64,000 bases of DNA, from the NCBI GenBank assembly GCA_039714395.1, contig JBDLJH010000005.1, forward strand, positions 84,346 through 148,345, read 5' to 3'. Shown in pieces: positions 17,693-26,890 of this stretch. Below the pieces are notes generated by a model. That model made no database searches. It had not been told where the DNA came from and saw only the letters and a list, made by a program, of their open reading frames with translations. Both the position numbers and the translations under genes were made by a program. Numbering within the stretch: position 1 is the stretch's first letter; every line of letters starts with the position of its first letter. This DNA comes from JAPHSX01 sp039714395. Its GTDB lineage: Bacteria; Pseudomonadota; Gammaproteobacteria; Thiohalomonadales; Thiohalomonadaceae.

Positions 17693-18196
17693 ATGACCTA
17701 TGTTGTCGAACCGTTCGAGCTAAAAGAAGCGAAGGCCGCTCACGAGCTCTTTATGGTATCTCTGGGTGCGTTGTTGTTACTCGGTCCGATGGCCATCTTT
17801 CTTGGCGTGGGACGTGTCGCCATGCTCATCCCCGTATCGTTCTCTGCCGCCTTTACCCTTTACACGTATTTTAGAGTTTCACGCTCCCGTAGCTGGTTCA
17901 TTGAGGTGCACTGGCGACTGGCGTTGCGAAATTATCGCTGGCTCTTTATTGGTTACAGCATCACCGCGCTGTTATTGCTGGCGAGCTGGGGGGTGGAGTT
18001 ATCGAGCAGTGCAGGCAGTCCCAGTCAGTTCCTTGCCACGGCTCTGATCCGTATCGGTGTGATGCCGACGATCGTTATGGTGTTTGCCTGTTTTGTCATT
18101 GAGAATGGGGCGTTAAATCAGGTGTTGCGTCATGAGGTGCCAGAGCGGCTGCTAAAGAAATATCCGCCACCGCAGGATATTAAACACTCAGCGTAA
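17693..18196 (+). CDS. hypothetical four-helix membrane protein
   Basis: Protein of 167 residues with about four hydrophobic helices (MVSLGALLLLGPMAIFLGV, VAMLIPVSFSAAFTLYTYF, WLFIGYSITALLLLASWGV and IRIGVMPTIVMVFACFVI) and a charged C-terminal tail. The ATG at 17693 has GGTGAGAGA upstream, better than the ATG at 17669, which has none. I do not recognise the family. No functional clue comes from the neighbours. Confidence 0.7.
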   Translation: MTYVVEPFELKEAKAAHELFMVSLGALLLLGPMAIFLGVGRVAMLIPVSFSAAFTLYTYFRVSRSRSWFIEVHWRLALRNYRWLFIGYSITALLLLASWGVELSSSAGSPSQFLATALIRIGVMPTIVMVFACFVIENGALNQVLRHEVPERLLKKYPPPQDIKHSA

Positions 18197-18351
18197 ACGG
18201 TACCTTATCGGATGAATGAGTGTGGCGATTATTCTATAATTCAAACTGTAGTGGAGTAATTTATAGACACACTGCAAGCAGTATGTGCTGCACCAAAAAA
18301 AAGTACGGTTCGATCTGGAATTCAGTCTTATCACAAAAGGGAGTCAACACG

Positions 18352-19008
18352 ATGCAAAACTTTCACAGGAAAGCGACCTATACCCTTGTCGGCGGTCTGC
18401 TGTTACTCATGAGTACAGCGGCCTCTGCAGAGGTGAACTACAATCTCGGGCTGGAAGTAGGGGGAGCAAAGATTGATGTGGCGGCGTCCGATTTTAACGA
18501 TGGTAGCCTGGGCGCCACTGCAAAAACGGATGGTGCCACCTACTCTGCGGGCGTCTACGGTGAAATGGTCTTAAACCGTTATTTCCGCGCAGAGCTGGGT
18601 CTTATTGATGGTGGATTTGGCACCATGGATGCCACCTCTAGCGGAGGAGGCACTTTCTGGTGGGCCGGGCCGGTTGAGGCCGAGTATGGTCTGGGCGGTA
18701 TTAAACTGGGCGCCGTCGGTACGCTCCCCCTGGGTGCCAATGACAAGTTCAAACTGCTCGGTAAGGTGGGATTCGTTAACTGGGCCAGTGTAGTCAACCT
18801 GGGAGACAGCTGGGGAGAGCTAACTGAGACGGATACAGGTATTTCGGCCTATACAGGAATCGGGGCGGAGATGGATGTAACCGGGATGATATCGATAAGG
18901 GTGCAGCACGAGATGTTCTCAGCCTCGGCAGGGAGCGATTACTTTGTCAACGGATATGACTTTGACTATGCAAGAACGACTGCCGGGATTCTATTCCGTT
19001 TCAGGTAG
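18352..19008 (+). CDS. predicted outer-membrane beta-barrel protein
   Basis: Protein of 218 residues with a clear signal peptide (TLVGGLLLLMSTAASAEVNY) and glycine- and aromatic-rich alternating strands ending in TAGILFRFR, a typical outer-membrane insertion C-terminus. The resemblance is to small opacity/OmpW-like barrels, without a closer family. I start at the ATG of MQNFHRK, with AAAGGGAG upstream; the longer frame from 18220 adds 44 residues that look like untranslated leader. Closed by a terminator. Confidence 0.7.
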   Translation: MQNFHRKATYTLVGGLLLLMSTAASAEVNYNLGLEVGGAKIDVAASDFNDGSLGATAKTDGATYSAGVYGEMVLNRYFRAELGLIDGGFGTMDATSSGGGTFWWAGPVEAEYGLGGIKLGAVGTLPLGANDKFKLLGKVGFVNWASVVNLGDSWGELTETDTGISAYTGIGAEMDVTGMISIRVQHEMFSASAGSDYFVNGYDFDYARTTAGILFRFR

Positions 19009-19025
19009 TCGTTAATCCTTAATTT

Positions 19026-19053
19026 AAAAGGCCCTCGTTAGAGGGCCTTATTC
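19026..19053 (+). terminator. intrinsic terminator after the beta-barrel gene
   Basis: AAGGCCCTC (19028-19036) pairs with GAGGGCCTT (19041-19049) over GTTA, followed by ATTC. The stem is strong but the T run is short. Confidence 0.65.
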
Positions 19054-19230
19054 GTTGTATGGAGCGCCCGAGAGGATGACTCGGCCTCTGGCCTCGCCCT
19101 GCGGGCCGCCGCCGCGGTTGCGGCGACGTTCTCCCTCGCTTTTGCTCGGTCGTCGAACCTGGGAGCTTCTCATCAAATCCCTCGCTCGCCCCCACAAACA
19201 AAAAAGGCCCTCATGATGAGGACCTTTTCC
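19054..19230. repeat. GC-rich tRNA-associated repeat next to tRNA-Arg
   Basis: The segment TATGGAGCGCCCGAGAGGAT (19058-19077) resembles TATGGCGCGCCCGACAGGAT (19236-19255), which is the 3' end of the adjacent tRNA-Arg gene. Between them lies a GC-rich stretch with an inverted repeat around 19109-19129 and a T-loop-like TCGAACCTGGGAGC. Each copy is preceded by a related hairpin (AAGGCCCTC...GAGGGCCTT at 19028-19049, AAAGGCCCTCATGATGAGGACCTTT at 19203-19227). It looks like a decayed tandem copy of the tRNA 3' part with its terminator. The short open frame here is spurious. Confidence 0.55.
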
Positions 19231-19237
19231 GTCTGTA

Positions 19238-19314
19238 TGGCGCGCCCGACAGGATTCGAACCTGTGACCTTCGGTGTCGGAGACCGATATTCTATCCAGC
19301 TGAACTACGGGCGC
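19238..19314 (-). tRNA. tRNA-Arg (anticodon CCG)
   Basis: On the minus strand a 77-base cloverleaf folds completely. The acceptor stem is GCGCCCG with CGGGCGC, discriminator G and an encoded CCA; the D-arm lies in GTTCAGCTGG. The anticodon stem is TCGGT with ACCGA around loop CTCCGAC (anticodon CCG, reads CGG), and the T-arm is ACAGGTTCGAATCCTGT. The open frame antisense to it is an artefact. Confidence 0.96.
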
Positions 19315-19566
19315 GTGGTAGCGACGGATTCTAGCATAGGGGACATCTCTATCTCTATGAAATCACTCGGGGTGTTAGTGTGTGACAGGAAGATTTCGTG
19401 ATAATAATCATTTCGGTATATACTTATGCGCCTTCGACAGCAGGGTACAGTGATTCTGAAGTATTTCGCTGATTGTGATATTGACCCTCCCGCAGTTTAA
19501 TTAACTGCGTTAATGACGGCCTGCTGGCGAATAAAAGTTTATTTATTAGATAGTTAGGAGTTTGAT

Positions 19567-20055
19567 GTGAGCAACAAGACTAATACCGAATTTGGTTTTT
19601 TCGTAGGTGGAGCCATCATAGCCGTTGCGCTAATTATGGGTATTAATTCACTGGTAGCCAGTGCCCTGAAAGGGGCCCCTGCCGATATGGGCGATGAGGC
19701 GATTACCGCACGTATTGCACCGGTTGCCCAACTGAATACCGGTGCTGCTATTGAGCCTGAGGCTTCTGCTGCCCCTGTTGTTGCTGCCACTACTGAGGCG
19801 GCTGCCGGTGGTTCTCGCTCGGGTGAGGAGGTCTACACCGCTAAGTGTGCCATGTGTCATGCCACTGGTGCTGCCGGTGCTCCCAAGCTTGGCGATGCCG
19901 GTGCCTGGGGTCCACGTATTGCCACGGGTATGGATGCTCTGATGAACAGCGCAATTAACGGTAAGGCCGCTATGCCTGCGCGTGGCCTGTGTGCCGCCTG
20001 CTCCGATGATGAGTTGAAAGCTGCTGTCGAACATATGGTGAATAACAGCAAGTAA
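19567..20055 (+). CDS. membrane-anchored cytochrome c5 family protein
   Basis: Protein of 162 residues. An uncleaved N-terminal helix (FFVGGAIIAVALIMGINSLVASAL) is followed by an Ala/Pro-rich linker (40-85) and one cytochrome c domain with the haem site CAMCH (94-98). A likely axial Met lies in KAAMPARG, and the second cysteine pair CAAC near 143-146 is the disulfide typical of cytochrome c5. It probably carries electrons on the periplasmic face, perhaps to a terminal oxidase or reductase. Start is GTG with AGGAG (19557-19561). Monocistronic, closed by a terminator. Confidence 0.9.
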   Translation: MSNKTNTEFGFFVGGAIIAVALIMGINSLVASALKGAPADMGDEAITARIAPVAQLNTGAAIEPEASAAPVVAATTEAAAGGSRSGEEVYTAKCAMCHATGAAGAPKLGDAGAWGPRIATGMDALMNSAINGKAAMPARGLCAACSDDELKAAVEHMVNNSK

Positions 20056-20073
20056 ATCTCTTACTGCTGTCAT

Positions 20074-20106
20074 GAAAAAGGGCGCTTTTTAGCGCCCTTT
20101 TTTGTG
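20074..20106 (+). terminator. intrinsic terminator of the cytochrome c5 gene
   Basis: AAAGGGCGCT (20077-20086) pairs with AGCGCCCTTT (20091-20100), followed by a T run. Confidence 0.92.
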
Positions 20107-20279
20107 CGCGGATTTAACTCGGTGGGCCACTAGGAGTTGGCGCAGGTTGCTGCGGTAGGTGTGTAAGGCAAAGCAAAGGAAATGGCAAATACTATGATCT
20201 ATAATTGTCAGTGTGGTTCATTATGAAACACGCCTGAGTCAGGCCGATTGTGGTAAGACAGCAACGGGATATCACACCA

Positions 20280-22730
20280 ATGGATGGTCATTTTAGAAAA
20301 ATATTTTCCGTGAAAAATGGTTTGCTTTTTGTCAGTGCCTTATTGGTGCTGGTACTTGCGTATAGTAGTGGTTGTACTGGTGGCGGTGACTCAGGCTCAG
20401 GTGATCAAAACGCGAACGCCGGGTGGCTCAGGGTTGATTATCCTGAAAGCGATGTCTTTACTGCCGAGAGTTCACCACAATATCTCTCAGGGGAGGCATT
20501 TATAAGCCCGACATGGTCGAGATGTTGCACTGGAGATGCTTCAGATACAGGCGTTACTGTCATCTGGAGAAATGAAGCCACTGGGCAAACCGCGCAGGCT
20601 AGCCAGCATGCTGAATACTGTTGGTTTTTCGGAACCTATTTGTGTGGACATTCTTGGAGTGCCAGTATTCCTGTGGTGGATTCCACAAATCAAATAATCG
20701 TTACCGCCTCTGACCCGTCAGGCAATACAGGCGAGGACGTTATCACTATTATTCGCGGCTCCGACTCAACGCCTCCCCATGTGATCTCCACATATCCTGC
20801 CGCGGGGGTGACAGGAATAGCACCAGATTCCAATGTCGTTGCGACCTTTAGCGAATCAGTCGACCCGGCAACGGTTACGGAGGGCAGTTTTACGATACGA
20901 AGTTATGTTGGTGAACAGATCACCGGCACTATCAGTGTGTCGGAATCCGGTGTGTGGGTGACATTCGATCCTTCCGGGGCCTTTGCGTTAAATGGTACCT
21001 ATGCTGCCACGCTCACCACGGCCATAGCAGATATTTCAGGAAATCCCATGGGCGAAGCGTATGTTTGGTCATTTGAAACAGGGGATGGTGATACGGTAGC
21101 ATCGACCATCATCAGCACAAAGCCTGTAACCGATGCACTGGATGTTTCTCTTCATGAGGTTATAACAGTCACTTTTAGCGAAGCAATGCGCTCAGAGACT
21201 GTTACTGGTGCTACATTTCTGTTGTTCGATGCGGACAATAACCCTGTCGCTGGAACCGTATCTGCTGCAAGCAAGTCAGCATCTTTTACCCCAGCTGAGG
21301 CGTTGGCACAAAATTCGGTCTATACGGCCAGGATCACTACAGGCGTGAGGGACGAGGCAGGGAATGCCATGGAAAATGAGTATGCGTGGAGCTTTACGAC
21401 TACTATACCGGATACCATTGCACCAACCGTGGTTAGTACCTCACCGGAAAATAATGAGACCGGAGTGGCAGTAGATGGGAGGCTTTCAGTCGTCTTTAGT
21501 GAGGTGATGGATCAAACTACCATTAGTACATCGACCTTTCTCCTTCAGGACTCAAGCGGGAACCCTGCAGGGGGAACCGTTTTCGATGGAGATACCTTTA
21601 GACCCTCTTTCAATCTCGGGGTGGCTGAAACGTATACTGCCATGATAACGACGGGTGCGACGGATCTGTCGGGCAACCCGTTGTTGCAGACATACGCTTG
21701 GGATTTTGTAACGACACAGGAGGGTGTCGGTTCATGGGTGGCCACTTCGACTACTAATGCCCCCTCTCCACGCAGGGAGGCGACTGCCATCTGGACCGGA
21801 CAAGAGATGATTGTCTGGGGTGGCCGGAACGAGACGTATCTTAATAGCGGCGGACGCTACAATCCCGTTTCCGACAGCTGGCAAACGATATCAACGGTCA
21901 ATGCGCCTGGTGGCTGTTCAACACCGGTCTCCGCCTGGAGTGGACAGGAGATGATTGTGTGGTGTGGGAGTACCCTCACCGACAGCAGGGGGGGGCGCTA
22001 TAATCCGGCCACCGATACTTGGACACCGATGTCTATGCTCAATGCACCGAGTGCCCTTAGCCACTCAACCGCGATATGGACGGGTAGTGAGATGATCGTC
22101 TGGGGCGGCTACGGAAGCACATACTCCAATACAGGGGGGCGTTATAACCCTGCAACTGATACGTGGCAATCAACCTCCGTGACAGGCGCAGCCGCACCAA
22201 GGGTATACCATAGCGTTGTGTGGAGCGGTAGCCATATGATCATCTGGGGAGGTGATGGTGGCCCGTTTGTATATATTGGTGACACGGGTGGCCGATATGA
22301 TCCGGCAACCGATAGCTGGAGTCCGGTCTCAAGTACCGGGGCGCCATATAATACGGCACATCATGTTGCGCAGTGGAGTGGGACGGCAATGCTAGTTTGG
22401 GGAGGCAGCACGAGGTCAGGTAGCTACAATCCACAGATAGACAGCTGGAGCCCCATTGGCACGACAAAGGCACTGATTGATCGTGAATCGCCATACTCGG
22501 CCTGGATCGGTGGGCAGATGATAATCTGGGGTGGCAGTGATATCCGCTACCTTAACACCGGAGCCAGTTACACCCCTTTAACAGACAGCTGGAGTCTCAC
22601 GGCCTTGAACGAAGCACCTCAAGGGCGTGTACTCGGAGTTAGTGTGTGGACTGGCACGGAGTTTATTGTTTGGGGAGGGGTAGAGTCGGGCGGGGCATTA
22701 ACGAATAGTGGTAGCCGGTATACTCCTTAA
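20280..22730 (+). CDS. Ig-like (SbsA/Big_5) and Kelch-repeat lipoprotein
   Basis: Large exported protein of 816 residues. The N-terminal helix ends SGC at Cys32 followed by a Gly/Ser-rich stretch, suggesting a lipoprotein. After about 130 residues with several cysteines come three bacterial Ig-like repeats, each starting near D-T-x-x-P and containing TFSE (for example VATFSESVDPATV, VTFSEAMRSETV, VFSEVMDQTTI), at about 160-480. The last 330 residues are about seven Kelch-type repeats with the signature WxGxEMIVWGG...GGRYNPxxDSW, a predicted beta-propeller. Adhesion or surface binding is plausible but not shown. The ATG at 20280 is preferred to the GTG at 20250. It stands alone. Confidence 0.85.
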   Translation: MDGHFRKIFSVKNGLLFVSALLVLVLAYSSGCTGGGDSGSGDQNANAGWLRVDYPESDVFTAESSPQYLSGEAFISPTWSRCCTGDASDTGVTVIWRNEATGQTAQASQHAEYCWFFGTYLCGHSWSASIPVVDSTNQIIVTASDPSGNTGEDVITIIRGSDSTPPHVISTYPAAGVTGIAPDSNVVATFSESVDPATVTEGSFTIRSYVGEQITGTISVSESGVWVTFDPSGAFALNGTYAATLTTAIADISGNPMGEAYVWSFETGDGDTVASTIISTKPVTDALDVSLHEVITVTFSEAMRSETVTGATFLLFDADNNPVAGTVSAASKSASFTPAEALAQNSVYTARITTGVRDEAGNAMENEYAWSFTTTIPDTIAPTVVSTSPENNETGVAVDGRLSVVFSEVMDQTTISTSTFLLQDSSGNPAGGTVFDGDTFRPSFNLGVAETYTAMITTGATDLSGNPLLQTYAWDFVTTQEGVGSWVATSTTNAPSPRREATAIWTGQEMIVWGGRNETYLNSGGRYNPVSDSWQTISTVNAPGGCSTPVSAWSGQEMIVWCGSTLTDSRGGRYNPATDTWTPMSMLNAPSALSHSTAIWTGSEMIVWGGYGSTYSNTGGRYNPATDTWQSTSVTGAAAPRVYHSVVWSGSHMIIWGGDGGPFVYIGDTGGRYDPATDSWSPVSSTGAPYNTAHHVAQWSGTAMLVWGGSTRSGSYNPQIDSWSPIGTTKALIDRESPYSAWIGGQMIIWGGSDIRYLNTGASYTPLTDSWSLTALNEAPQGRVLGVSVWTGTEFIVWGGVESGGALTNSGSRYTP

Positions 22731-22861
22731 GGCCCGATCCTCTACATATAAAATATAGACTTATCCGTACGTACAGTTGGTGGTCTTGGTGGTTTTGTAA
22801 CTGGTTGGCCATTTGGTACCGCTTTTGGTTAATCACAGGGCATAGCGCAACACCGCTGTTA

Positions 22862-24871
22862 TCAGCTACCCAACATTCCCTTCAGGTTGGCCAGGTGGGC
22901 ACGTCCTCGCTGCTGGCGCTCCTCTTCGGGGATCTCAATCCCTTTTCCTTCCCAACTGAGGTCGTCGTCAGGTAGTTCGGTAAGAAAACGACTCGGTTCG
23001 CAGCGCACCAGCTCACCGGCACGGCGACGTTTAGAGGCAAGCGTCATGGTGAGGGTACGCTGGGCGCGGGTGATACCAACATAGGCGAGGCGGCGCTCCT
23101 CTTCGATGTTGTCCTCTTCGATGGATACGCGATGGGGTAACAGCTCCTCCTCCATGCCGGTGAGAAAGACGTGGGGGAACTCCAGCCCCTTGGAGGCGTG
23201 CAGTGTCATCATGCGCACATTGTCGCCGTCCTCCTCTTCGTTCTGGCGCTCCATGATGTCCATCAGGCTCATTTTTGCCACCATCTCGGTGAGGCCGCTG
23301 GTGTCGTTCTCCTCATCGGCGGCCATGCGTGCCAGCCAGCCGAGTAGCTCCTCCACATTCTCCATGCGTCGCTCGGCTTGTTTGAGGTCTTTGCTGTTGT
23401 CGTTGAGCCAGCTCTGGTAGTCGATGTCACGCACCAGGTCGCGGGCCGCTTTTACCGGGTCACCGCGACGGCCCCTGTCACCGATCTCGACCAGCCAGTC
23501 GGTAAAACGTGACAGGCGTTGCATTGCTCGATCGCTGATGTGCTCACGCAGTCCCACCTCGAAGCTGGCGGTAAACAGACTGATACCGCGCATGGTGGCA
23601 TAGCCACCGAGTTTTTCGATGGTGGCGGTACCGAGTTCACGCCGCGGGGTGTTGACCACGCGCAGGAATGCGGTGTCGTCGTCCGGGTTCACCAGCAGAC
23701 GCAGGTAGGCCATGATGTCCTTCACCTCGGTGTGAGAGAAGAAGGAGGTGCCACCGGACAGTACGTAGGGGATGCGATTCTCGCGCAGAATCTTTTCGAA
23801 CAGTCGTGACTGGTGGTTGCCGCGATAGAGGATGGCGAAGTCACTATAGTCGGCCTTGTGCTGCAGGCGATGATGGATGATAGCGGAGGCGACCTTGAGT
23901 GCCTCATCCTGCTCGTCGGCTGCGACTACCACCTTGAGGGGATCGCCATAGCCCAATTCACTCCACAACTTCTTCTCGAACAGGTGGAGGTTTTGATCGA
24001 TAAGCTGGTTGGCTGCTTTTAGAATGCGGCCCATGGAGCGGTAGTTCTGCTCCAGTTTGATCACCTTGAGACCGGGGAAGTCCTTGTTTAACAGGGCGAG
24101 GTTTTCTGGCTGTGCACCACGCCAGGCATAGATGGATTGATCATCATCGCCCACCACGGTGAGTCTGCCGTTGAGGCCAACGAGTAGTTGCACCAGCCGG
24201 TACTGGGTGGCATTGGTATCCTGATACTCATCTACCAGTAGGTAGCGAATGCGGTTTTGCCAGCGCTCGAGTACTTCCGGGTGTTGTTCGAACAACAGTA
24301 CCGGCAGCATGATGAGATCGTCGAAGTCGACGGCGTTATAGGCCTTGAGGTGGCGGTTGTATCCCTCGTAGAGGGTGGCGGCGGCGTGGGCCAGCGGATC
24401 CTCTGCCGTAGAGAGGGCCTGCGGCGGGGTGATGAAGGCATTCTTCCAGTTGGAGATGTGGCGATGCACCTCTTTCTCCATATCCTCACCCGCGTCCTCC
24501 TTGCGCAGTAGTTCGCGAATCAGTGCGGCGCTGTCGTGGGCATCGAAGATGGAGAAGCCCGCCTTGTAGCCTAGCGTTGCCAGCTCGCGGCGGATGATAT
24601 CCAGCCCCAGGGTGTGAAAGGTGGAGACACGCAGGCCGCGTCCCTCTTTACCCTGTAGCAGTTGGCTGACCCGTTCCTTCATCTCGCGTGAGGCCTTGTT
24701 GGTGAAGGTGACGGCGGCGATATGCTGTGCAGCGATGCCGCAGTTTTGGATAAGGTGGGCGATCTTCTGGGTGATTACCCGTGTCTTGCCCGAGCCGGCG
24801 CCGGCCAGTACCAGCAGGGGACCGTCGATGTAGCGAACCGCTTCGCGCTGTCGGGGATTGAGATCAGGCAC
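22862..24871 (-). CDS. rep: ATP-dependent DNA helicase Rep
   Basis: Superfamily 1A 3'-5' helicase of 669 residues, close to the length of E. coli Rep and shorter than UvrD. Motifs: Q-motif LNPRQREAV; Walker A AGAGSGKT near 22-29; motif Ia AVTFTNKA; motif II VDEYQDTN; motif III VGDDDQSIYAWRGA; motif IV LEQNYRS; motif V VRMMTLHASKGLEFPHVFLTGMEE; motif VI EERRLAYVGITRAQRTL. Rep helps replication forks pass obstacles and restart, and PriA is encoded elsewhere in this window. The N-terminus matches Rep better than UvrD. Confidence 0.93.
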   Translation of the reverse strand: MPDLNPRQREAVRYIDGPLLVLAGAGSGKTRVITQKIAHLIQNCGIAAQHIAAVTFTNKASREMKERVSQLLQGKEGRGLRVSTFHTLGLDIIRRELATLGYKAGFSIFDAHDSAALIRELLRKEDAGEDMEKEVHRHISNWKNAFITPPQALSTAEDPLAHAAATLYEGYNRHLKAYNAVDFDDLIMLPVLLFEQHPEVLERWQNRIRYLLVDEYQDTNATQYRLVQLLVGLNGRLTVVGDDDQSIYAWRGAQPENLALLNKDFPGLKVIKLEQNYRSMGRILKAANQLIDQNLHLFEKKLWSELGYGDPLKVVVAADEQDEALKVASAIIHHRLQHKADYSDFAILYRGNHQSRLFEKILRENRIPYVLSGGTSFFSHTEVKDIMAYLRLLVNPDDDTAFLRVVNTPRRELGTATIEKLGGYATMRGISLFTASFEVGLREHISDRAMQRLSRFTDWLVEIGDRGRRGDPVKAARDLVRDIDYQSWLNDNSKDLKQAERRMENVEELLGWLARMAADEENDTSGLTEMVAKMSLMDIMERQNEEEDGDNVRMMTLHASKGLEFPHVFLTGMEEELLPHRVSIEEDNIEEERRLAYVGITRAQRTLTMTLASKRRRAGELVRCEPSRFLTELPDDDLSWEGKGIEIPEEERQQRGRAHLANLKGMLGS

Positions 24872-24912
24872 AGAAAAAGAGACTCATTGAACTGGAGGCG
24901 CATTGTAGCAGG

Positions 24913-24968
24913 TGTAGGAGCGGCTCTGCCGCGATGCTTAATGAAATTGCGCTGGAAGCGCTCCTACA
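24913..24968. repeat. REP-like palindromic element
   Basis: TGTAGGAGCG (24913-24922) is inverted as CGCTCCTACA (24959-24968), with the internal short palindrome GCGGCTCTGCCGC (24920-24932). The GTAGGAGCGGC core is typical of gammaproteobacterial REP sequences. It lies in the gap upstream of rep. Confidence 0.7.
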
Positions 24969-25021
24969 AATTCTTTTCTGATTGTGACAAATGATGCGGC
25001 AATCTATTTAGGAGACGGCAC

Positions 25022-25276
25022 TTGTGTGAAGCAGTGCCTTTACCGGGCGCGGTCTTTGGGGCATGCTGGGGGACTATTCCACATATTATTCATGGTATTG
25101 CAGTGCGCAAAGAGAGCAAGATTGGTGAGAGAGACTGGAGCAGGCGGCCATTGTTCGCCTCACGCCGACGTCGCTATGTCCACTGGTTGCTATTGTTGAT
25201 GCTGTTGCTTGCCGGGGTGGTGCTGTTTCTCTTTCCCAATCTGGTGAGTGCTTTGCTGGCGCCGCTGTTGTCCTGA
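25022..25276 (+). CDS. small hypothetical membrane protein (tentative)
   Basis: Open frame of 84 codons starting TTG with GGAG at 25010-25013. The second half is a basic stretch (RRPLFASRRRRYVHW) followed by a membrane helix (LLLLMLLLAGVVLFLFPNLVSALL), a positive-inside pattern that suggests a real protein. The N-terminal part and the start are doubtful. No family recognised. It converges with comM, ending two bases from it. Confidence 0.4.
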   Translation: MCEAVPLPGAVFGACWGTIPHIIHGIAVRKESKIGERDWSRRPLFASRRRRYVHWLLLLMLLLAGVVLFLFPNLVSALLAPLLS

Positions 25277-25278
25277 AT

Positions 25279-26787
25279 TTATCTGGCCTGTTGGCGATCC
25301 AGCTTACGGTAACCTATCGCCTCACTGAGGTGTTTCACCCCAATCTCTTCTACCCCCTCCAGGTCCGCAATGGTACGTGCCAGCCGCAAAATGCGTTGGT
25401 GCGCGCGGGCGGATAGTCCCAGCTGTTCGGTGGCCTGTTCCAGCAGGTCTCCTTCTCTGGTTTGCAGTGAGCAGAATTTTTTCAGGTCACGATTGTTGAG
25501 TCGGCTATTGGCCTGACCCCGCAAGGAAATTTGTCTTTGGCGACACTGGCTGACCCGTTCGCGCACCGTAGCACTATCCTCCATGGCCTGTTTCTGTTGC
25601 AGGGTGCCTTTGGGTAACGGTGGTACCTCCACATGCATGTCGATGCGATCAAGTAACGGGCCTGAGATGCGGGCACGATAGCGGGCCACCTGTTCAGCGG
25701 TGCAGTGGCAACGGCCATTGGGGTGGCCGAGGTAGCCGCAGGGGCAGGGGTTCATCGCCGCTACCAGCTGGAAGCGGGCCGGAAATTCGGCCTGACGGGC
25801 GGCACGGGAGATGGTGATATGGCCTGATTCCAGCGGCTCACGCAGTACCTCCAGCACACGGCGATCAAACTCCGGTAGTTCGTCGAGAAATAACACTCCG
25901 CGGTGAGCTAGTGATATCTCACCGGGTCGCGGGTTGCTGCCACCGCCCACCAACGCCACTGCCGAGGCGGTGTGATGGGGGGCACGATAGGGGTGTCTGC
26001 CCCAGTTTTTCGCCAGGAAACCCTGTTCACTGATCGAGGCGATCACCGCGCTATCTACCGCTTCATCTTCACTCATCGGAGGCAGGATGCCGGGCAGGCG
26101 ACTTGCCAGCATCGTCTTGCCGGTGCCGGGTGGGCCGTAGAACAGCACGCTGTGATTTCCGGCAGCGGCGATCTCCAGCGCACGCCGTGCCTGATGCTGG
26201 CCGTAGACTTCGATCAGATCCGGGTAATCGGGTGATTCATGAGATGTGCTGACGGCCTCAGCAAAAGAGAGGGCCTGCTGACCGTGCAGGTGGGCACAGA
26301 TCTCCAGCAGGTGGCGGGCAGGTTGTATCGCAGCATCGCTGATCAGTGCGGCCTCCTCACCATTTTGTTGCGGCAGGATCAGGGTGCGCCCCGCCTGCTT
26401 TGCCTGTAATGCTACCGGCAGAATACCGCGCACCGGACGTAACTCACCGGAGAGGGCCAGCTCACCGATGAATTCATATTGGTTGAGCTTGTCACCGGGA
26501 AGCTGTCCTGAGGCAGCAAGGATGCCGAGGGCGATCGGCAGGTCGAAGCGTCCCCCCTCCTTGGGCAGGTCTGCCGGAGCGAGATTGACTGTGATGCGGC
26601 GGGCAGGAAATTCAAACTGTGCGTTTTGCAGTGCGGCACGCACGCGATCCTTGCTCTCTTTTACTGCGGCCTCAGGCAAACCAACAATATTGAGAACGGG
26701 GAGCCCATTGGCCAGGTGTACTTCGACGGTGACGGGTGGGGCCTGTATGCCGACAGCGGCACGGGTATGAATCGTTGCAAGTGACAT
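25279..26787 (-). CDS. comM: YifB/ComM family Mg-chelatase-like AAA+ ATPase
   Basis: Protein of 502 residues. Order: N-terminal ChlI domain (IHTRAAVGIQAPPVTVEVHLANGLP), then an AAA+ core with Walker A GPPGTGKT near 217-224, Walker B GVLFLDELPEF, and a C-terminal helical domain (SARAHQRILRLARTIADLEG). A zinc-finger-like CPCGYLGHPNGRCHC is present in the middle, as usual for YifB. In naturally competent bacteria ComM is a hexameric branch-migration helicase that extends heteroduplexes during transformation. The length and motifs are complete, so it should be active. Confidence 0.93.
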   Translation of the reverse strand: MSLATIHTRAAVGIQAPPVTVEVHLANGLPVLNIVGLPEAAVKESKDRVRAALQNAQFEFPARRITVNLAPADLPKEGGRFDLPIALGILAASGQLPGDKLNQYEFIGELALSGELRPVRGILPVALQAKQAGRTLILPQQNGEEAALISDAAIQPARHLLEICAHLHGQQALSFAEAVSTSHESPDYPDLIEVYGQHQARRALEIAAAGNHSVLFYGPPGTGKTMLASRLPGILPPMSEDEAVDSAVIASISEQGFLAKNWGRHPYRAPHHTASAVALVGGGSNPRPGEISLAHRGVLFLDELPEFDRRVLEVLREPLESGHITISRAARQAEFPARFQLVAAMNPCPCGYLGHPNGRCHCTAEQVARYRARISGPLLDRIDMHVEVPPLPKGTLQQKQAMEDSATVRERVSQCRQRQISLRGQANSRLNNRDLKKFCSLQTREGDLLEQATEQLGLSARAHQRILRLARTIADLEGVEEIGVKHLSEAIGYRKLDRQQAR

Positions 26788-26890
26788 GGCTTCCTTTCCA
26801 TGGTGGTTAAAACAAGTTGTTAGTCCTTAGTCCAAAGTCTCAAGCCATATGAGCCTGTGAATTCTAACAATAGAAGGACATTCTGATTGT

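Noticed and set aside
19019..19201. Short minus-strand frame reading EKLPGSTTEQKRGRTSPQ
   Set aside because: Lies in the GC-rich tRNA-associated repeat; no start signal and arises from repeat sequence.
19213..19401. Short plus-strand frame reading ARPTGFEPVTFG
   Set aside because: This is the well-known artefact of translating the strand opposite a tRNA gene (tRNA-Arg at 19238-19314).
25972..26235. Additional copy of the kinase/metH mini-repeat in comM (GGAGGCAGGATGCCGGG at 26080)
   Set aside because: The match falls in the codons of the conserved ComM segment LPGILPPMSEDE, which relatives share, so it is chance.
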